A stretch of 64,000 nt of DNA, taken from assembly GCA_934488615.1 (NCBI GenBank), contig CAKSSJ010000002.1:39560-103559 (forward strand). The letters run 5' to 3'. How positions within the stretch are numbered: position 1 is the stretch's first letter; each line of letters opens with the position of its first letter. The stretch comes from an uncultured Eubacteriales bacterium. Its GTDB lineage: Bacteria > Bacillota > Clostridia > Oscillospirales > Acutalibacteraceae. The position numbers were made by a program, and so were the translations under genes. Below the pieces are notes generated by a model, which saw only the letters and a list, made by a program, of their open reading frames with translations, did not search any database and was not told the DNA's origin. Below, piece after piece: positions 49,629 through 58,560 of the stretch.

Positions 49629-50450
49629 ATGAAAAAGAAGAGAAAAACTATAATTCTGTTGCTTTGTCTATTGATTATTATTTCAAGCTGGTATTTCGGG
49701 AATTATTCCGTTAAGCTGACAAAGCAAAACATATATTCCGAAAAGGTTAATAATGACGTAAAAATTGCGGTCATATCCGACCTTCACGGCGACAAATTCG
49801 GCAAGGGAAACAGCAGAATCATAAAAATGATACAAGAACAAAGCCCCGATTTGATTTTTGTTCTTGGCGATATGTACACGCAAAATCACCTTAATCAGAT
49901 CGATACAGCCGTTGAGCTTATTGAGAATCTTTCGAAAATCACCGACACATACGTTGTAACAGGCGATCATGACACGGACAGCAAATATACCGAGCAGCTT
50001 TCATCAATCGGCAAAGTTCATCTGATGAACTATAAAGAGGAAGATCTAAGCATCAAAGGCAACGGCATCACGATTTACGGCATTGACAATGTCTATTTCA
50101 GCCCGAGCTTTGATTTGCATAATGCGTTTGACGAGCCGAGCGCAGACAGGCTGAACATACTTCTTGCTCATCTGCCCGAAACAGAGCATTACGAAGACTT
50201 CGGCATTGATATAGTGTTCAGCGGCGACACCCACGGCGGAATGGTTCGCCTACCGTTCATCGGCCCGCTTTACTACAACGGCTATGTTTTGCCGAAGCTG
50301 ACTTACACCGACAGAATGACCGACAAAGGACTGTATTCCTTTGACGATAAGCAAATTTTTGTTACCTCAGGTCTGGGCGACTACCCTGCCCCGCTGAGAT
50401 TTCTCAACCGACCCGAGGTATGTATTATAACACTAAGCAATCATTCGTAA
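49629..50450 (+). CDS. Calcineurin-like metallophosphoesterase, membrane-anchored
   Basis: A 273-residue phosphoesterase. An N-terminal membrane segment (TIILLLCLLIIISSWYFG, about 7-24) puts the catalytic domain outside. Metal motifs are VISDLHGDKFG (about 49-59), FVLGDMYTQ (about 79-87), VTGDHDTDS (about 110-118) and FSGDTHGGMVRLPF (about 196-209). The usual GNH[DE] is GDHD and the usual GHTHGG is GDTHGG, two changes at metal-site positions. Relatives include YkuE-like lipid phosphatases; activity here is uncertain. The ATG has GGAGTGACG upstream. Confidence 0.8.
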   Translation: MKKKRKTIILLLCLLIIISSWYFGNYSVKLTKQNIYSEKVNNDVKIAVISDLHGDKFGKGNSRIIKMIQEQSPDLIFVLGDMYTQNHLNQIDTAVELIENLSKITDTYVVTGDHDTDSKYTEQLSSIGKVHLMNYKEEDLSIKGNGITIYGIDNVYFSPSFDLHNAFDEPSADRLNILLAHLPETEHYEDFGIDIVFSGDTHGGMVRLPFIGPLYYNGYVLPKLTYTDRMTDKGLYSFDDKQIFVTSGLGDYPAPLRFLNRPEVCIITLSNHS

Positions 50451-50488
50451 AAAAACAGCACCAATACGTTAAAAAAGGAGACTGCAAA

Positions 50489-51334
50489 ATGAGCTACGCC
50501 GACAAACTTTTTATTGACATGTGCAATAATATTCTTGAAAACGGAACCGACACCAAGGGGGAAAAGGTACGTCCCCACTGGGCGGACGGCACACCTGCCT
50601 ACACTCAGAAGCTTTTCTGCGTTGTAAACCGCTATGACCTCAGAAAGGAATTCCCTGCCCTCACGCTTCGCCGCACGGCGCTTAAATCCTGCGTTGACGA
50701 AATGCTTTGGATATGGCAGAAAAAATCAAACAACATTCACGACCTGCACTCCCACATTTGGGATTCATGGGCTGACGAGAACGGCTCTATCGGCAAGGCA
50801 TACGGCTATCAGCTCGGTGTCAAGCACAAGTATAAGGAGGGCATGTTCGATCAGGTTGACCGAGTTATATATGACCTCAAGAACAATCCGTTCAGCCGCA
50901 GAATCATGACGAACATTTACAATCATCACGACCTTAGTGAGATGGGGCTTTATCCGTGTGCTTATTCAATGACATTCAACGTAACGCAGGGTGAAAACGG
51001 AAGGCTCGTGCTCAACGGAATTCTCAATCAGCGTAGCCAGGACGTTCTGACTGCCAACAATTGGAACGTTGTTCAGTACAGCGTGCTTCTCCACATGCTC
51101 GCGCAGGTCTGCGACATGGAGGTCGGCGAATTTGTTCACGTCATAGCCGACGCTCATATCTATGACAGGCACATTCCGCTTGTCAAGGAGCTTATCTCCC
51201 GCGAGCCTCTCCCCGCTCCGACCTTCTGGCTCAATCCCGAAATCAAGGATTTCTACGAGTTCACGACCGATGATGTTCGCCTTGATAACTACGAAACACA
51301 TGAGCAGATAAAGAATATTCCCGTTGCGATATGA
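50489..51334 (+). CDS. thyA: Thymidylate synthase
   Basis: A 281-residue folate-dependent enzyme making dTMP from dUMP. The catalytic cysteine lies in LYPCAYSMTFNV (about 152-163), the form seen in the phage phi3T/Bacillus ThyA subgroup rather than the PCH form. RSQDVLTANNWNVVQYSVLLHMLAQV and HVIADAHIYDRHI are conserved. The start at 50489 has AAAGGAGACTGC upstream. It is followed 9 bp later by folA, which regenerates the tetrahydrofolate that ThyA oxidises. Confidence 0.95.
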   Translation: MSYADKLFIDMCNNILENGTDTKGEKVRPHWADGTPAYTQKLFCVVNRYDLRKEFPALTLRRTALKSCVDEMLWIWQKKSNNIHDLHSHIWDSWADENGSIGKAYGYQLGVKHKYKEGMFDQVDRVIYDLKNNPFSRRIMTNIYNHHDLSEMGLYPCAYSMTFNVTQGENGRLVLNGILNQRSQDVLTANNWNVVQYSVLLHMLAQVCDMEVGEFVHVIADAHIYDRHIPLVKELISREPLPAPTFWLNPEIKDFYEFTTDDVRLDNYETHEQIKNIPVAI

Positions 51335-51343
51335 GGTGGCAAA

Positions 51344-51832
51344 ATGAAGCTTATTGCGGCAGTTGACAACGAATGGAACATCGGCAACAAGGGCGGCTTG
51401 CTTTTTTCATTGCCCGATGACATGAAGTTTTTCCGCACGACGACCTCGGGCAAGATAGTTGTCATGGGCAGAAAAACGCTTGAATCATTTCCTAATTCCA
51501 AGCCGCTGAAAAACAGAGTAAACATTGTTCTTTCAAGAAGCAATCACGATGTTGAGGGCGCAGAATTCGTAACGAGCGTTGACGAATTGCTCGGCAAGCT
51601 CAAGGAATACGACACCGACGATGTTTACGTTATCGGCGGAGCTCAGATTTATTCTCTGCTTCTCCCCTATTGCGACACGGCGCTGATAACACATGTTGAT
51701 ACCGTTGCAAGCGAGGCAGATTCAAAGCTTCCCGAACTGAATGCCGACGAATGGAAAATCACGGAGCAATCGGATATTCATGAAAACAACGGGATCAAAT
51801 TCCGCTTCACGACCTACAAGAGGGTAAAATAA
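51344..51832 (+). CDS. folA: Dihydrofolate reductase
   Basis: A 162-residue NADPH enzyme reducing dihydrofolate to tetrahydrofolate. MKLIAAVDNEWNIGNKGGLLFSLPDDMKFFR (acidic active-site residue in PDDM), VVMGRKTLESFP and VYVIGGAQIYSLLLPYCD are the family motifs. It is directly after thyA in the usual pair, and its TAA overlaps the next ATG (TAATG). Confidence 0.95.
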   Translation: MKLIAAVDNEWNIGNKGGLLFSLPDDMKFFRTTTSGKIVVMGRKTLESFPNSKPLKNRVNIVLSRSNHDVEGAEFVTSVDELLGKLKEYDTDDVYVIGGAQIYSLLLPYCDTALITHVDTVASEADSKLPELNADEWKITEQSDIHENNGIKFRFTTYKRVK

Positions 51833-52524
51833 TGTTTAACGGCAAAATGAAATCCGTCACATTCAGCTACGATGACGGCGTTAAGCAGGATATTCGATTG
51901 GTTGAAATTCTCAACCGCTACGGACTGAAAGCGACGTTTAACCTCAATTCTGAGCTTCTCGGCAAGGGCGGCAGTCTTGATATCCTCGGGAAGAAGATAT
52001 CACACAACAAAATTCAGCCGAGCGAGATCAACGAGATTTACAAGGGTCATGAAATTGCGGCGCACTCCCTCACCCACCCCGATATGACGGAGATGGCGGC
52101 GAACGAGGTCATTCGTCAGGTCGAGCATGACAGACTAAATCTCAGCGAGCTTGCCGGCTATGAGGTCGTTGGATTCGCTTACCCCGGTAAGCAGCCGAAT
52201 TATAATTCGAGGATCGCTCAGATAATTGAGAACAGCACGGGTGTTAAATATGCTCGGACTACGATATGCAGTAATGATTTTTCGCCTCAGCGTGACCTCT
52301 ACGAATTTCACCCGTCCGTTTTTCACAGGGATTGGGAGCGGCTTTACAGTCTTGCGGAAAGGTTCATTGACCTTGACCCGACAAGCGAAAGGATTTTCTA
52401 TATCTGGGGTCATTCCTACGAGTTTGACATCAATGACGAATGGGACAAATTCGAGGATTTCTGCAAATTTATCTCAAACAGAAGTGACATATTCTACGGA
52501 ACGAACAAGGAAATATTATTATAA
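51832..52524 (+). CDS. Polysaccharide deacetylase (NodB-like) family protein
   Basis: A 230-residue carbohydrate esterase 4-type protein. VTFSYDDGVKQDIRLVEIL (about 8-26, Asp pair), AAHSLTHPDMTEM (about 72-84, zinc His-x3-His), VGFAYPGKQPN and IFYIWGHSYEFD fit the family. It has no signal peptide or membrane anchor, so it may act on a cytosolic saccharide. Its start overlaps the folA stop by one base, so it is translated from the thyA-folA mRNA. A terminator follows. Confidence 0.85.
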   Translation: MFNGKMKSVTFSYDDGVKQDIRLVEILNRYGLKATFNLNSELLGKGGSLDILGKKISHNKIQPSEINEIYKGHEIAAHSLTHPDMTEMAANEVIRQVEHDRLNLSELAGYEVVGFAYPGKQPNYNSRIAQIIENSTGVKYARTTICSNDFSPQRDLYEFHPSVFHRDWERLYSLAERFIDLDPTSERIFYIWGHSYEFDINDEWDKFEDFCKFISNRSDIFYGTNKEILL

Positions 52525-52531
52525 AAAGCAA

Positions 52532-52565
52532 CCGGACGACCCGATCGGATCGCCCGGATATTTTT
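52532..52565 (+). terminator. Terminator of thyA-folA-deacetylase
   Basis: CCGGACGACCCGA-TCGGATCGCCCGG forms a long stem with two mismatches, followed by ATATTTTTAT. It may also slow the convergent phosphoesterase transcript. Confidence 0.75.
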
Positions 52566-52574
52566 ATGCTGTTT

Positions 52575-55500
52575 TTACCACATCTTTGAGCTTACGAAAT
52601 CGAATACCCAGCTGATGATAGATTTAGCGAGAGGAAGAACGACTGCGATTACCTGCGAGAAAATCTTCATCCAGTCAATCGACGGGTTAACGCCCGTGCC
52701 CTTCTTAACCGAAAGGTCCTTCCTGATTGCAAATGAATCAATGTTTTCCGTTCCGCCGTTTTCCGTGTCAACCGTGTAAGCATCGAAATAGAGCGTGTCG
52801 CCCACGATGCTGACACCGGAGAACATTGAAGCTGTAACATTCTTGATAACCTCGGCTCTCGGGAAATATTTATCCGTCAGGCTCTCGTCCTTCTGGTTGT
52901 AAATTTTAACGCCCGAGCAACCGCTGATTTCATAAACCGTTCCGACAGGGTTTTCCTTAACGGTGTATTCCTTGCCGTTGAATTCGGCTGTAGAGGTTGT
53001 TACGCTCTCTACCTTGTTGTCGATCATAGCATCGGTTCTGAGATAAACATGGTCATGACCCTGGAATACCATGTCGATTCCAAGCTGCGGCATAAGCTTG
53101 CAAAGCTCATCTCTTATCTTGCAAACGTCTTTGTCCTTATAGTGGGAGCCGTTTGAATAGATAGCCTTATGCATTGCAACAAACTTCCAGTCGGCGTCGC
53201 TCGACTGCATATCGTCAATAAGCCAGTCAACCTGAGCGTCGCTGAGGCTCTTATCGTCATTGAGATTATTTGTGTTGAGAACCGCAACATGAACGTTGTT
53301 GTAATCAAACGAGAAATAGATGCCCGATTCCGTATCCTGCTCGGGAACATTTGAATAATAATAATTCTTCTCGATTGCGTATGAGCCCATGCCCTCATGG
53401 TTGCCCGAAGCGGACATCATCGTTGTGTTCATGAGCGTCTCGGAAGCCGTGTTAAAGAGCCACTGCCACTGTCTGAAGTTATTGCCGTGGTCAACGTTGT
53501 CACCCGTGTTGATAATGAAATCGCTGTCGTACATCTTATAGGCTGTTTCGATAACCTTTGCGAAGGTCTCGTACTGCTGTTCGGACTGTGACTGCGGGTC
53601 GCAGATATGAATAAACGATGTTTCGTCCGAACCGTCAGCCATCTTAAATGTGCCGATATCGCTCCACCAATTTCTTGAAGCGTCGCCGACACGGTAGTAA
53701 TATTCCTTGCCTGCTTCAAGTCCGGAAACCTCAACAATGTGTCTGTTCATCGGAAACTTGTAGTTCATGATGCCGATAACACCAAGGTCAACGCCCGGGT
53801 ACTGTCTTTCCGTTCTCTCTGTTTTAACGTTAACCTTAACGCCGTAGGGAACCATTGACTTGCCTGTGAATACAGGGTTCTCTGAATACGGAATAATCTC
53901 GATATCCGTGCCCTTAACGCTCGTCTTTGTGTACCAGCTTACGTTTCTTGAGCTTTGGTCCGCACCGAGAGTAGCCGAAACGATCGTCGGCAGTCTGTAG
54001 TTCTCTCTTGTTGCAGTAGGTGTAACCTTGCCGTCGTAAACGATAGTTGTGTTTACATCCTCGATATAGTTATCGTCATATGCGAATTCGCATGCAACAT
54101 TTGCGAGCGTCTGACCGATGCCCTCAAGCTGAGTATCGGTGAGATATTCACCCATGTAGTATTCCGCAATGCCCCAAAGCGACTTGAAATCAACAACGCC
54201 GAGCTTATTTGCAGCCTCAAGAATCTTGTTTGAAACGTTGAGATAGCTTGTGTCGCCAAGGAAAAGAACCATCATTGTAACCGTGAGAATTTTGCCGACA
54301 CACTCAAGCGTCGTTCCCTCGGGGAAGAATGCACCGAGATTGAGATCAAGATCCTTGAGAATCTTGTCCTGAAGAAGATCGTTTGCAACGATATCAATGA
54401 GTGCATCAAAAATATCAAATACCGTATCGCCGTTATTGAGCTGATCAATGGCATCCATCATGAAAGGATCGTCCTTCATGTGGAGCTTACCCTCATATTT
54501 ATAAACAATTATACATTCAAGAAGATCCTCAAATGTGCCCGGCTTTGTTCTGTCACCGAAGCCGTATTCGTCAATAAATCTTGTGTTCGGAAGCTCCGAA
54601 ACCTGAACGTTGAGCAGCTTATTGATTGAATTGACAAGATACTCGGCCGTTGCGTCCGGGTCGGTCAGATAGTTCTCATAAATCTGGTTGAGGAGATCCT
54701 CGATAAAGCCCATGAGGTTCTTGGTTGTGAAAAGCTCGGTATCGCCGATTTTGAGGCCGTCACCGAAAAAGCCGCTTATCATGCCCTCAATATCAAGACC
54801 CATGCCCTTGAGCGTATTGAGCATGCCGTCCTCTGCGATTTTCTCCGAATATTCATCAAGCAAGCCCGAAAGCATATTGAGCGCCGTGGCCGAAAGTCCG
54901 CCCTCGCCGAAGAAGGAATCGCCGAGTGACTTGATTCTGTAAGGTGTTGCGTATGTCTCGCCGTTTACTGTAACAGGAAGCACGCAGTCAACATCCTTGC
55001 TCTCAACCTTCATTGTCGTCTTGCCGTTAACGTCGGTCGTTGCACTTACCTCACGGAAATAGTTCGGGAAAGCAGTCAGCGAATCCGTGCAGATTTCTGT
55101 CAGCGTTTCGCCGTCGTCCGTAACGGTCTGAGCAATGTCGCTGTCATGAATATGACCCGTAAAGGAGAAGTGCATACCTGCGTCAACGAGCTTGTCTGTA
55201 AGCTCCTCCCAGCCGTCGATAACGAAGCCGCGGATGATAGTATATTCGCCTGTGAAATGCGGAACAAAGTTATGGTGACTGACGCCGATAACCGTCTCGC
55301 CGTTCGCCTTTGCGTCGGCAATTTCATTGAGAACCCAGTTTGTGGCCTCTGTTGTGAGACAGCCTGCCGTCTCGGCAAGGTCCTTGCCCTTTTCCGTTAC
55401 GTCGGAGCTGTATTTGCCCGTATCCATAACGATAAATCTGTAGCCGTCGGCACGAACGGAATATGAAAGCATATTTGCCTTGCCCTTTGACGGTGTATAT

Positions 55501-56060
55501 CTGTGATAAGCAAGGTCATAGCCGAGATTCTTGTATATTTCAAGGAAATCCTCGGGCGTTGTGCGCTTTGCAGGCTCAGCCTCGCCGTTTTCATATGTAG
55601 TGCCGTTTGCCTTGTTGATGTCATGGTTACCGTTTATTGCGATAACCTGAATGCCTGTATCCTTCTCGAACTTTTCAAGCCTTGCGGCAAGCTGTCTGTG
55701 AGCCTCATACTCGCCGTTGGAGGTGAGGTCGCCCGAAAGAATAAGGTACTTCATGCCGTTCTTTTTCGCATGCTCGGCAATGCCTGCAAGAGCCGACTCA
55801 AGAATACCGACCGACTGATACGGCTCTCTCGCAAGAGCGGTCTTGATGCTCTCCATGAAAGCCTCGTTATAGTTGCCTGCCAGCGATGCCGGGAAATAGT
55901 GCATATCCGACATAACCGCAAAATTAACTTCCTTGTCCGTTGTCAGTCCCTTTTTGATTGCCTCGGCAGCCGATGCGCTCATAGGAACGATTGAAAGAAT
56001 CATCACGATTGAAAGCACAAGCGCAATAATCTTTCTGCTTACTTTCTTTGTCTTATTCAT
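52575..56060 (-). CDS. Large secreted protein with two calcineurin-like phosphoesterase domains
   Basis: A 1,161-residue exported protein. A signal peptide covers residues 1-32 (KIIALVLSIVMILSIVPMSASA). Phosphoesterase domain 1 (about 45-345) has VMSDMHYF, LILSGDLTSNGEY, INGNHDIN and FSFTGHIHDSD. A helical linker follows (about 380-690). A fibronectin-like purple-acid-phosphatase N-domain (about 740-800; VEVSGLEAGKEYYYRVGD) leads into domain 2 (about 805-1,020) with HICDPQSQ, INTGDNVDHG, SASGNHEG, VAMHKAIYS and FQGHDHVYLRTD. The end is a hydrophobic amphipathic tail. Phosphate or phospholipid scavenging outside the cell is plausible. The ribosome site is GAAGGGGGAT. Confidence 0.88.
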   Translation of the reverse strand: MNKTKKVSRKIIALVLSIVMILSIVPMSASAAEAIKKGLTTDKEVNFAVMSDMHYFPASLAGNYNEAFMESIKTALAREPYQSVGILESALAGIAEHAKKNGMKYLILSGDLTSNGEYEAHRQLAARLEKFEKDTGIQVIAINGNHDINKANGTTYENGEAEPAKRTTPEDFLEIYKNLGYDLAYHRYTPSKGKANMLSYSVRADGYRFIVMDTGKYSSDVTEKGKDLAETAGCLTTEATNWVLNEIADAKANGETVIGVSHHNFVPHFTGEYTIIRGFVIDGWEELTDKLVDAGMHFSFTGHIHDSDIAQTVTDDGETLTEICTDSLTAFPNYFREVSATTDVNGKTTMKVESKDVDCVLPVTVNGETYATPYRIKSLGDSFFGEGGLSATALNMLSGLLDEYSEKIAEDGMLNTLKGMGLDIEGMISGFFGDGLKIGDTELFTTKNLMGFIEDLLNQIYENYLTDPDATAEYLVNSINKLLNVQVSELPNTRFIDEYGFGDRTKPGTFEDLLECIIVYKYEGKLHMKDDPFMMDAIDQLNNGDTVFDIFDALIDIVANDLLQDKILKDLDLNLGAFFPEGTTLECVGKILTVTMMVLFLGDTSYLNVSNKILEAANKLGVVDFKSLWGIAEYYMGEYLTDTQLEGIGQTLANVACEFAYDDNYIEDVNTTIVYDGKVTPTATRENYRLPTIVSATLGADQSSRNVSWYTKTSVKGTDIEIIPYSENPVFTGKSMVPYGVKVNVKTERTERQYPGVDLGVIGIMNYKFPMNRHIVEVSGLEAGKEYYYRVGDASRNWWSDIGTFKMADGSDETSFIHICDPQSQSEQQYETFAKVIETAYKMYDSDFIINTGDNVDHGNNFRQWQWLFNTASETLMNTTMMSASGNHEGMGSYAIEKNYYYSNVPEQDTESGIYFSFDYNNVHVAVLNTNNLNDDKSLSDAQVDWLIDDMQSSDADWKFVAMHKAIYSNGSHYKDKDVCKIRDELCKLMPQLGIDMVFQGHDHVYLRTDAMIDNKVESVTTSTAEFNGKEYTVKENPVGTVYEISGCSGVKIYNQKDESLTDKYFPRAEVIKNVTASMFSGVSIVGDTLYFDAYTVDTENGGTENIDSFAIRKDLSVKKGTGVNPSIDWMKIFSQVIAVVLPLAKSIISWVFDFVSSKMW

Positions 56061-56110
56061 TTTCCAAATAATCCCCCTTCATGTTTTTGGCAAATTGTGA
56101 ATTGCCTTTA

Positions 56111-58555
56111 TTATATGGATTTTAACAAAGACTTAAGATTAACAAGTGCGTTCGGCACGCCTTTGGCGATTTTGCCGACACCCTTTGCAACGTCCTTACC
56201 CTCAAACACCTTGAGAAGTCCGTCAGCCATTTCCTCATTGAACAGTCCGCCGCTCATTGCTACATAGTTTCTGACGGGGGTCTGCATGATAGTGTTCGCC
56301 ATCATCGAACTGCCGATTCCGCCCTTGGGCTTCATGGCAATATCAACGGCATTATAAATAACCTTTGCAAGACCTTTTCCCTTGCTCCTGTCGATTGAGT
56401 TATTCATGCTGTCCGCCGTTATTTCGGGGGCAAACTTAAGCTCTCCGCCGTAAATAACCTTAAAGTCGTCCTCTCTTGCTCTCGCAGGATCGCCGTCGAA
56501 GTAAACGCTTGCCGAATCTCTCAAATCAACAATCGTTGCGTCGTCCTCCGACTTCATCTTGACATCGGCTTCAAGCCTGATATCCCTTGACGACGCACCG
56601 ACAAGGATCTTATACGCTCCGCTCTCAACGCACCATGCTTCAGTCGCCGTGTTCCAGAAAGCAAAAGCTCTGTCGTCAAGCTCAACGCTGACCTTCTTCT
56701 CCTCACCGGGCTCAAGGTGAACCTTTACGAAGCCCTTAAGCTCCTTCGGCGCTCTGAAAACCCTGCTGTCGGTCTTGCCGACATAGACCTGAGCGATTTC
56801 CGCACCTGCAACATCGCCCGTGTTCTTTATTGTGAACGTAACCTTCGTACCCTCGCCCTTTGTGAGGTTTTTCTTTCTGAGCTTGATATCGGAATATTCA
56901 AAGCTCGTGTATGAAAGACCGAAGCCGAACGGGAAACGTACGTTTCTTTCAACCTTATCATAATATCTGTAGCCTATGAAAATGCTTTCACGGTACTGAA
57001 CGTCCTCGTTTGAATCGGGATATCTGAACGAGGTCGGCGTATCCTTGAGACAGATCGGATACGTTTCGGCAAGCTTGCCGCACGGATTTGCCTTGCCCGT
57101 CAGCACATCGACAACCGCAGGGGCAACCGACTGACCGCCGAGGTAAGCGTTGAGAATTGCCTTGACATTGTCCGCCCACGGCATTTCAACAGGCGAACCG
57201 CCCTCGAGAACGACTATAACGTTATCATTCACACGGCTGACCGCTTCAACAAGTCTGTTGTGACCCTCGGGAAGCTTCATTGTACTTCTGTCAAAGCCCT
57301 CTGACTCGCAATCGTCGGTAAGTCCGATAAATACAACTGCGTGTGAAGCATTTTTTGCGAGGTTGCATGCCTCGGTTATGTATGCGTCCTCGTTCTTTCT
57401 CTTGCCGCTCTTATCATATCCGAGTGCAAATTTAACATTGATCGGCGAATTATTAAAGGCTCTTCTGCCGCTGTCGATCATTGTCGGATTGATTATCGAA
57501 CTGCCTGCGCCCTGATATCTCGGGCTGTCCGCAAATGCACCGATAACTGCAACATATTCGCCGTCACAGCGCTTGAGCGGAAGAATGTTATTATCATTTT
57601 TAAGAAGCACCATTGACTGCTCGGCAATCTCCCTTGCAAGCAGATTGTGCGCCTTAACATCGTACTTATAGCCCTTGCGTTTATTTGCTTCGCCTCTGAG
57701 AATAAGGTCGATGAGCTTATCAACTCTTTCGTCAAGGGTTGTCTCGTCAATGACTCCGCACTTGACTGCTTCAACAATTTTTGCATCGTTAATTCCGCCC
57801 GAGGACGGCATTTCGAGGTCGTTGCCTGCATTAAGTCCCGCAACACGGTCGTTGACCGCGCCCCAGTCGCTGACTACTACACCCTCAAATCCCCATTCGT
57901 CACGCAGAACCTTGGTCTGAAGCCATTCGTTCTCCGAGCAATAGGTGCCGTTGAGGAGATTATATGCGTTCATGACCGTCCATGGCTGACTCTTTTTGAC
58001 CGCCTTCTCAAAGGCTCTGAGATAAATCTCTCTAAGTGCGCGCTCGTCAATTATGCTGTTTGAGGTCATTCGCTTCATTTCCTGGCTGTTGCCTGCAAAA
58101 TGCTTGAGAGATGTGCCTACTCCCATCGACTGAACACCGGCAATAAACGCCGCGCCCATTTCGCCCGCAAGCTCGGGATCCTCCGAAAAATATTCAAAGT
58201 TTCTGCCGCAAAGCGGAGAACGCTTCATATTTACTCCGGGGCCGAGCAACACGCTTACACCGTGCTGTAAGCATTCCTCGCCGAGAGCCTGACCCATCTT
58301 GTAAATGAGATCTCTGTCCCACGAGCAAGCCGTCGTAACAGCGGTCGGAAAGCAGGTTGCGGGATAGCTGTTACCTATTCCGATCTCCTTATTCTCGGAG
58401 TTCTGCTTTCTGAGACCGTGAGGGCCGTCGCAGACCATGATCTCGGGAATTCCGAGTCTCTTAATACTCTTAAGATGCCAAAAATCCTTGCCCGAGCAAA
58501 GCGCGGCCTTCTCCTTAAGTGTCATCTGAGAAATCAGATCCTTATGCTTTAACAC
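56111..58555 (-). CDS. GH3-family beta-glucosidase-like glycoside hydrolase
   Basis: An 814-residue intracellular GH3 enzyme. The (beta/alpha)8 domain comes first (VCDGPHGLRKQ, SLKHFAGNSQE, and the nucleophile region GVVVSDWGAVND). A C-terminal alpha/beta sandwich follows (VAVIGAFADSPRYQGAGSS, GLTDDCESEGFDRS), then an FnIII-like domain (FPFGFGLSYTSF .. VYVGKTDSRVFRAPKELKGF). A roughly 120-residue C-terminal extension (about 690-814) has no known match. There is no signal peptide. The start is probably GTG at 58555 (GAGGAG eight bases upstream), although the frame reaches GTG 58564. It overlaps or abuts rmuC. Confidence 0.88.
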   Translation of the reverse strand: MLKHKDLISQMTLKEKAALCSGKDFWHLKSIKRLGIPEIMVCDGPHGLRKQNSENKEIGIGNSYPATCFPTAVTTACSWDRDLIYKMGQALGEECLQHGVSVLLGPGVNMKRSPLCGRNFEYFSEDPELAGEMGAAFIAGVQSMGVGTSLKHFAGNSQEMKRMTSNSIIDERALREIYLRAFEKAVKKSQPWTVMNAYNLLNGTYCSENEWLQTKVLRDEWGFEGVVVSDWGAVNDRVAGLNAGNDLEMPSSGGINDAKIVEAVKCGVIDETTLDERVDKLIDLILRGEANKRKGYKYDVKAHNLLAREIAEQSMVLLKNDNNILPLKRCDGEYVAVIGAFADSPRYQGAGSSIINPTMIDSGRRAFNNSPINVKFALGYDKSGKRKNEDAYITEACNLAKNASHAVVFIGLTDDCESEGFDRSTMKLPEGHNRLVEAVSRVNDNVIVVLEGGSPVEMPWADNVKAILNAYLGGQSVAPAVVDVLTGKANPCGKLAETYPICLKDTPTSFRYPDSNEDVQYRESIFIGYRYYDKVERNVRFPFGFGLSYTSFEYSDIKLRKKNLTKGEGTKVTFTIKNTGDVAGAEIAQVYVGKTDSRVFRAPKELKGFVKVHLEPGEEKKVSVELDDRAFAFWNTATEAWCVESGAYKILVGASSRDIRLEADVKMKSEDDATIVDLRDSASVYFDGDPARAREDDFKVIYGGELKFAPEITADSMNNSIDRSKGKGLAKVIYNAVDIAMKPKGGIGSSMMANTIMQTPVRNYVAMSGGLFNEEMADGLLKVFEGKDVAKGVGKIAKGVPNALVNLKSLLKSI

Positions 58556-58560
58556 TGAAA

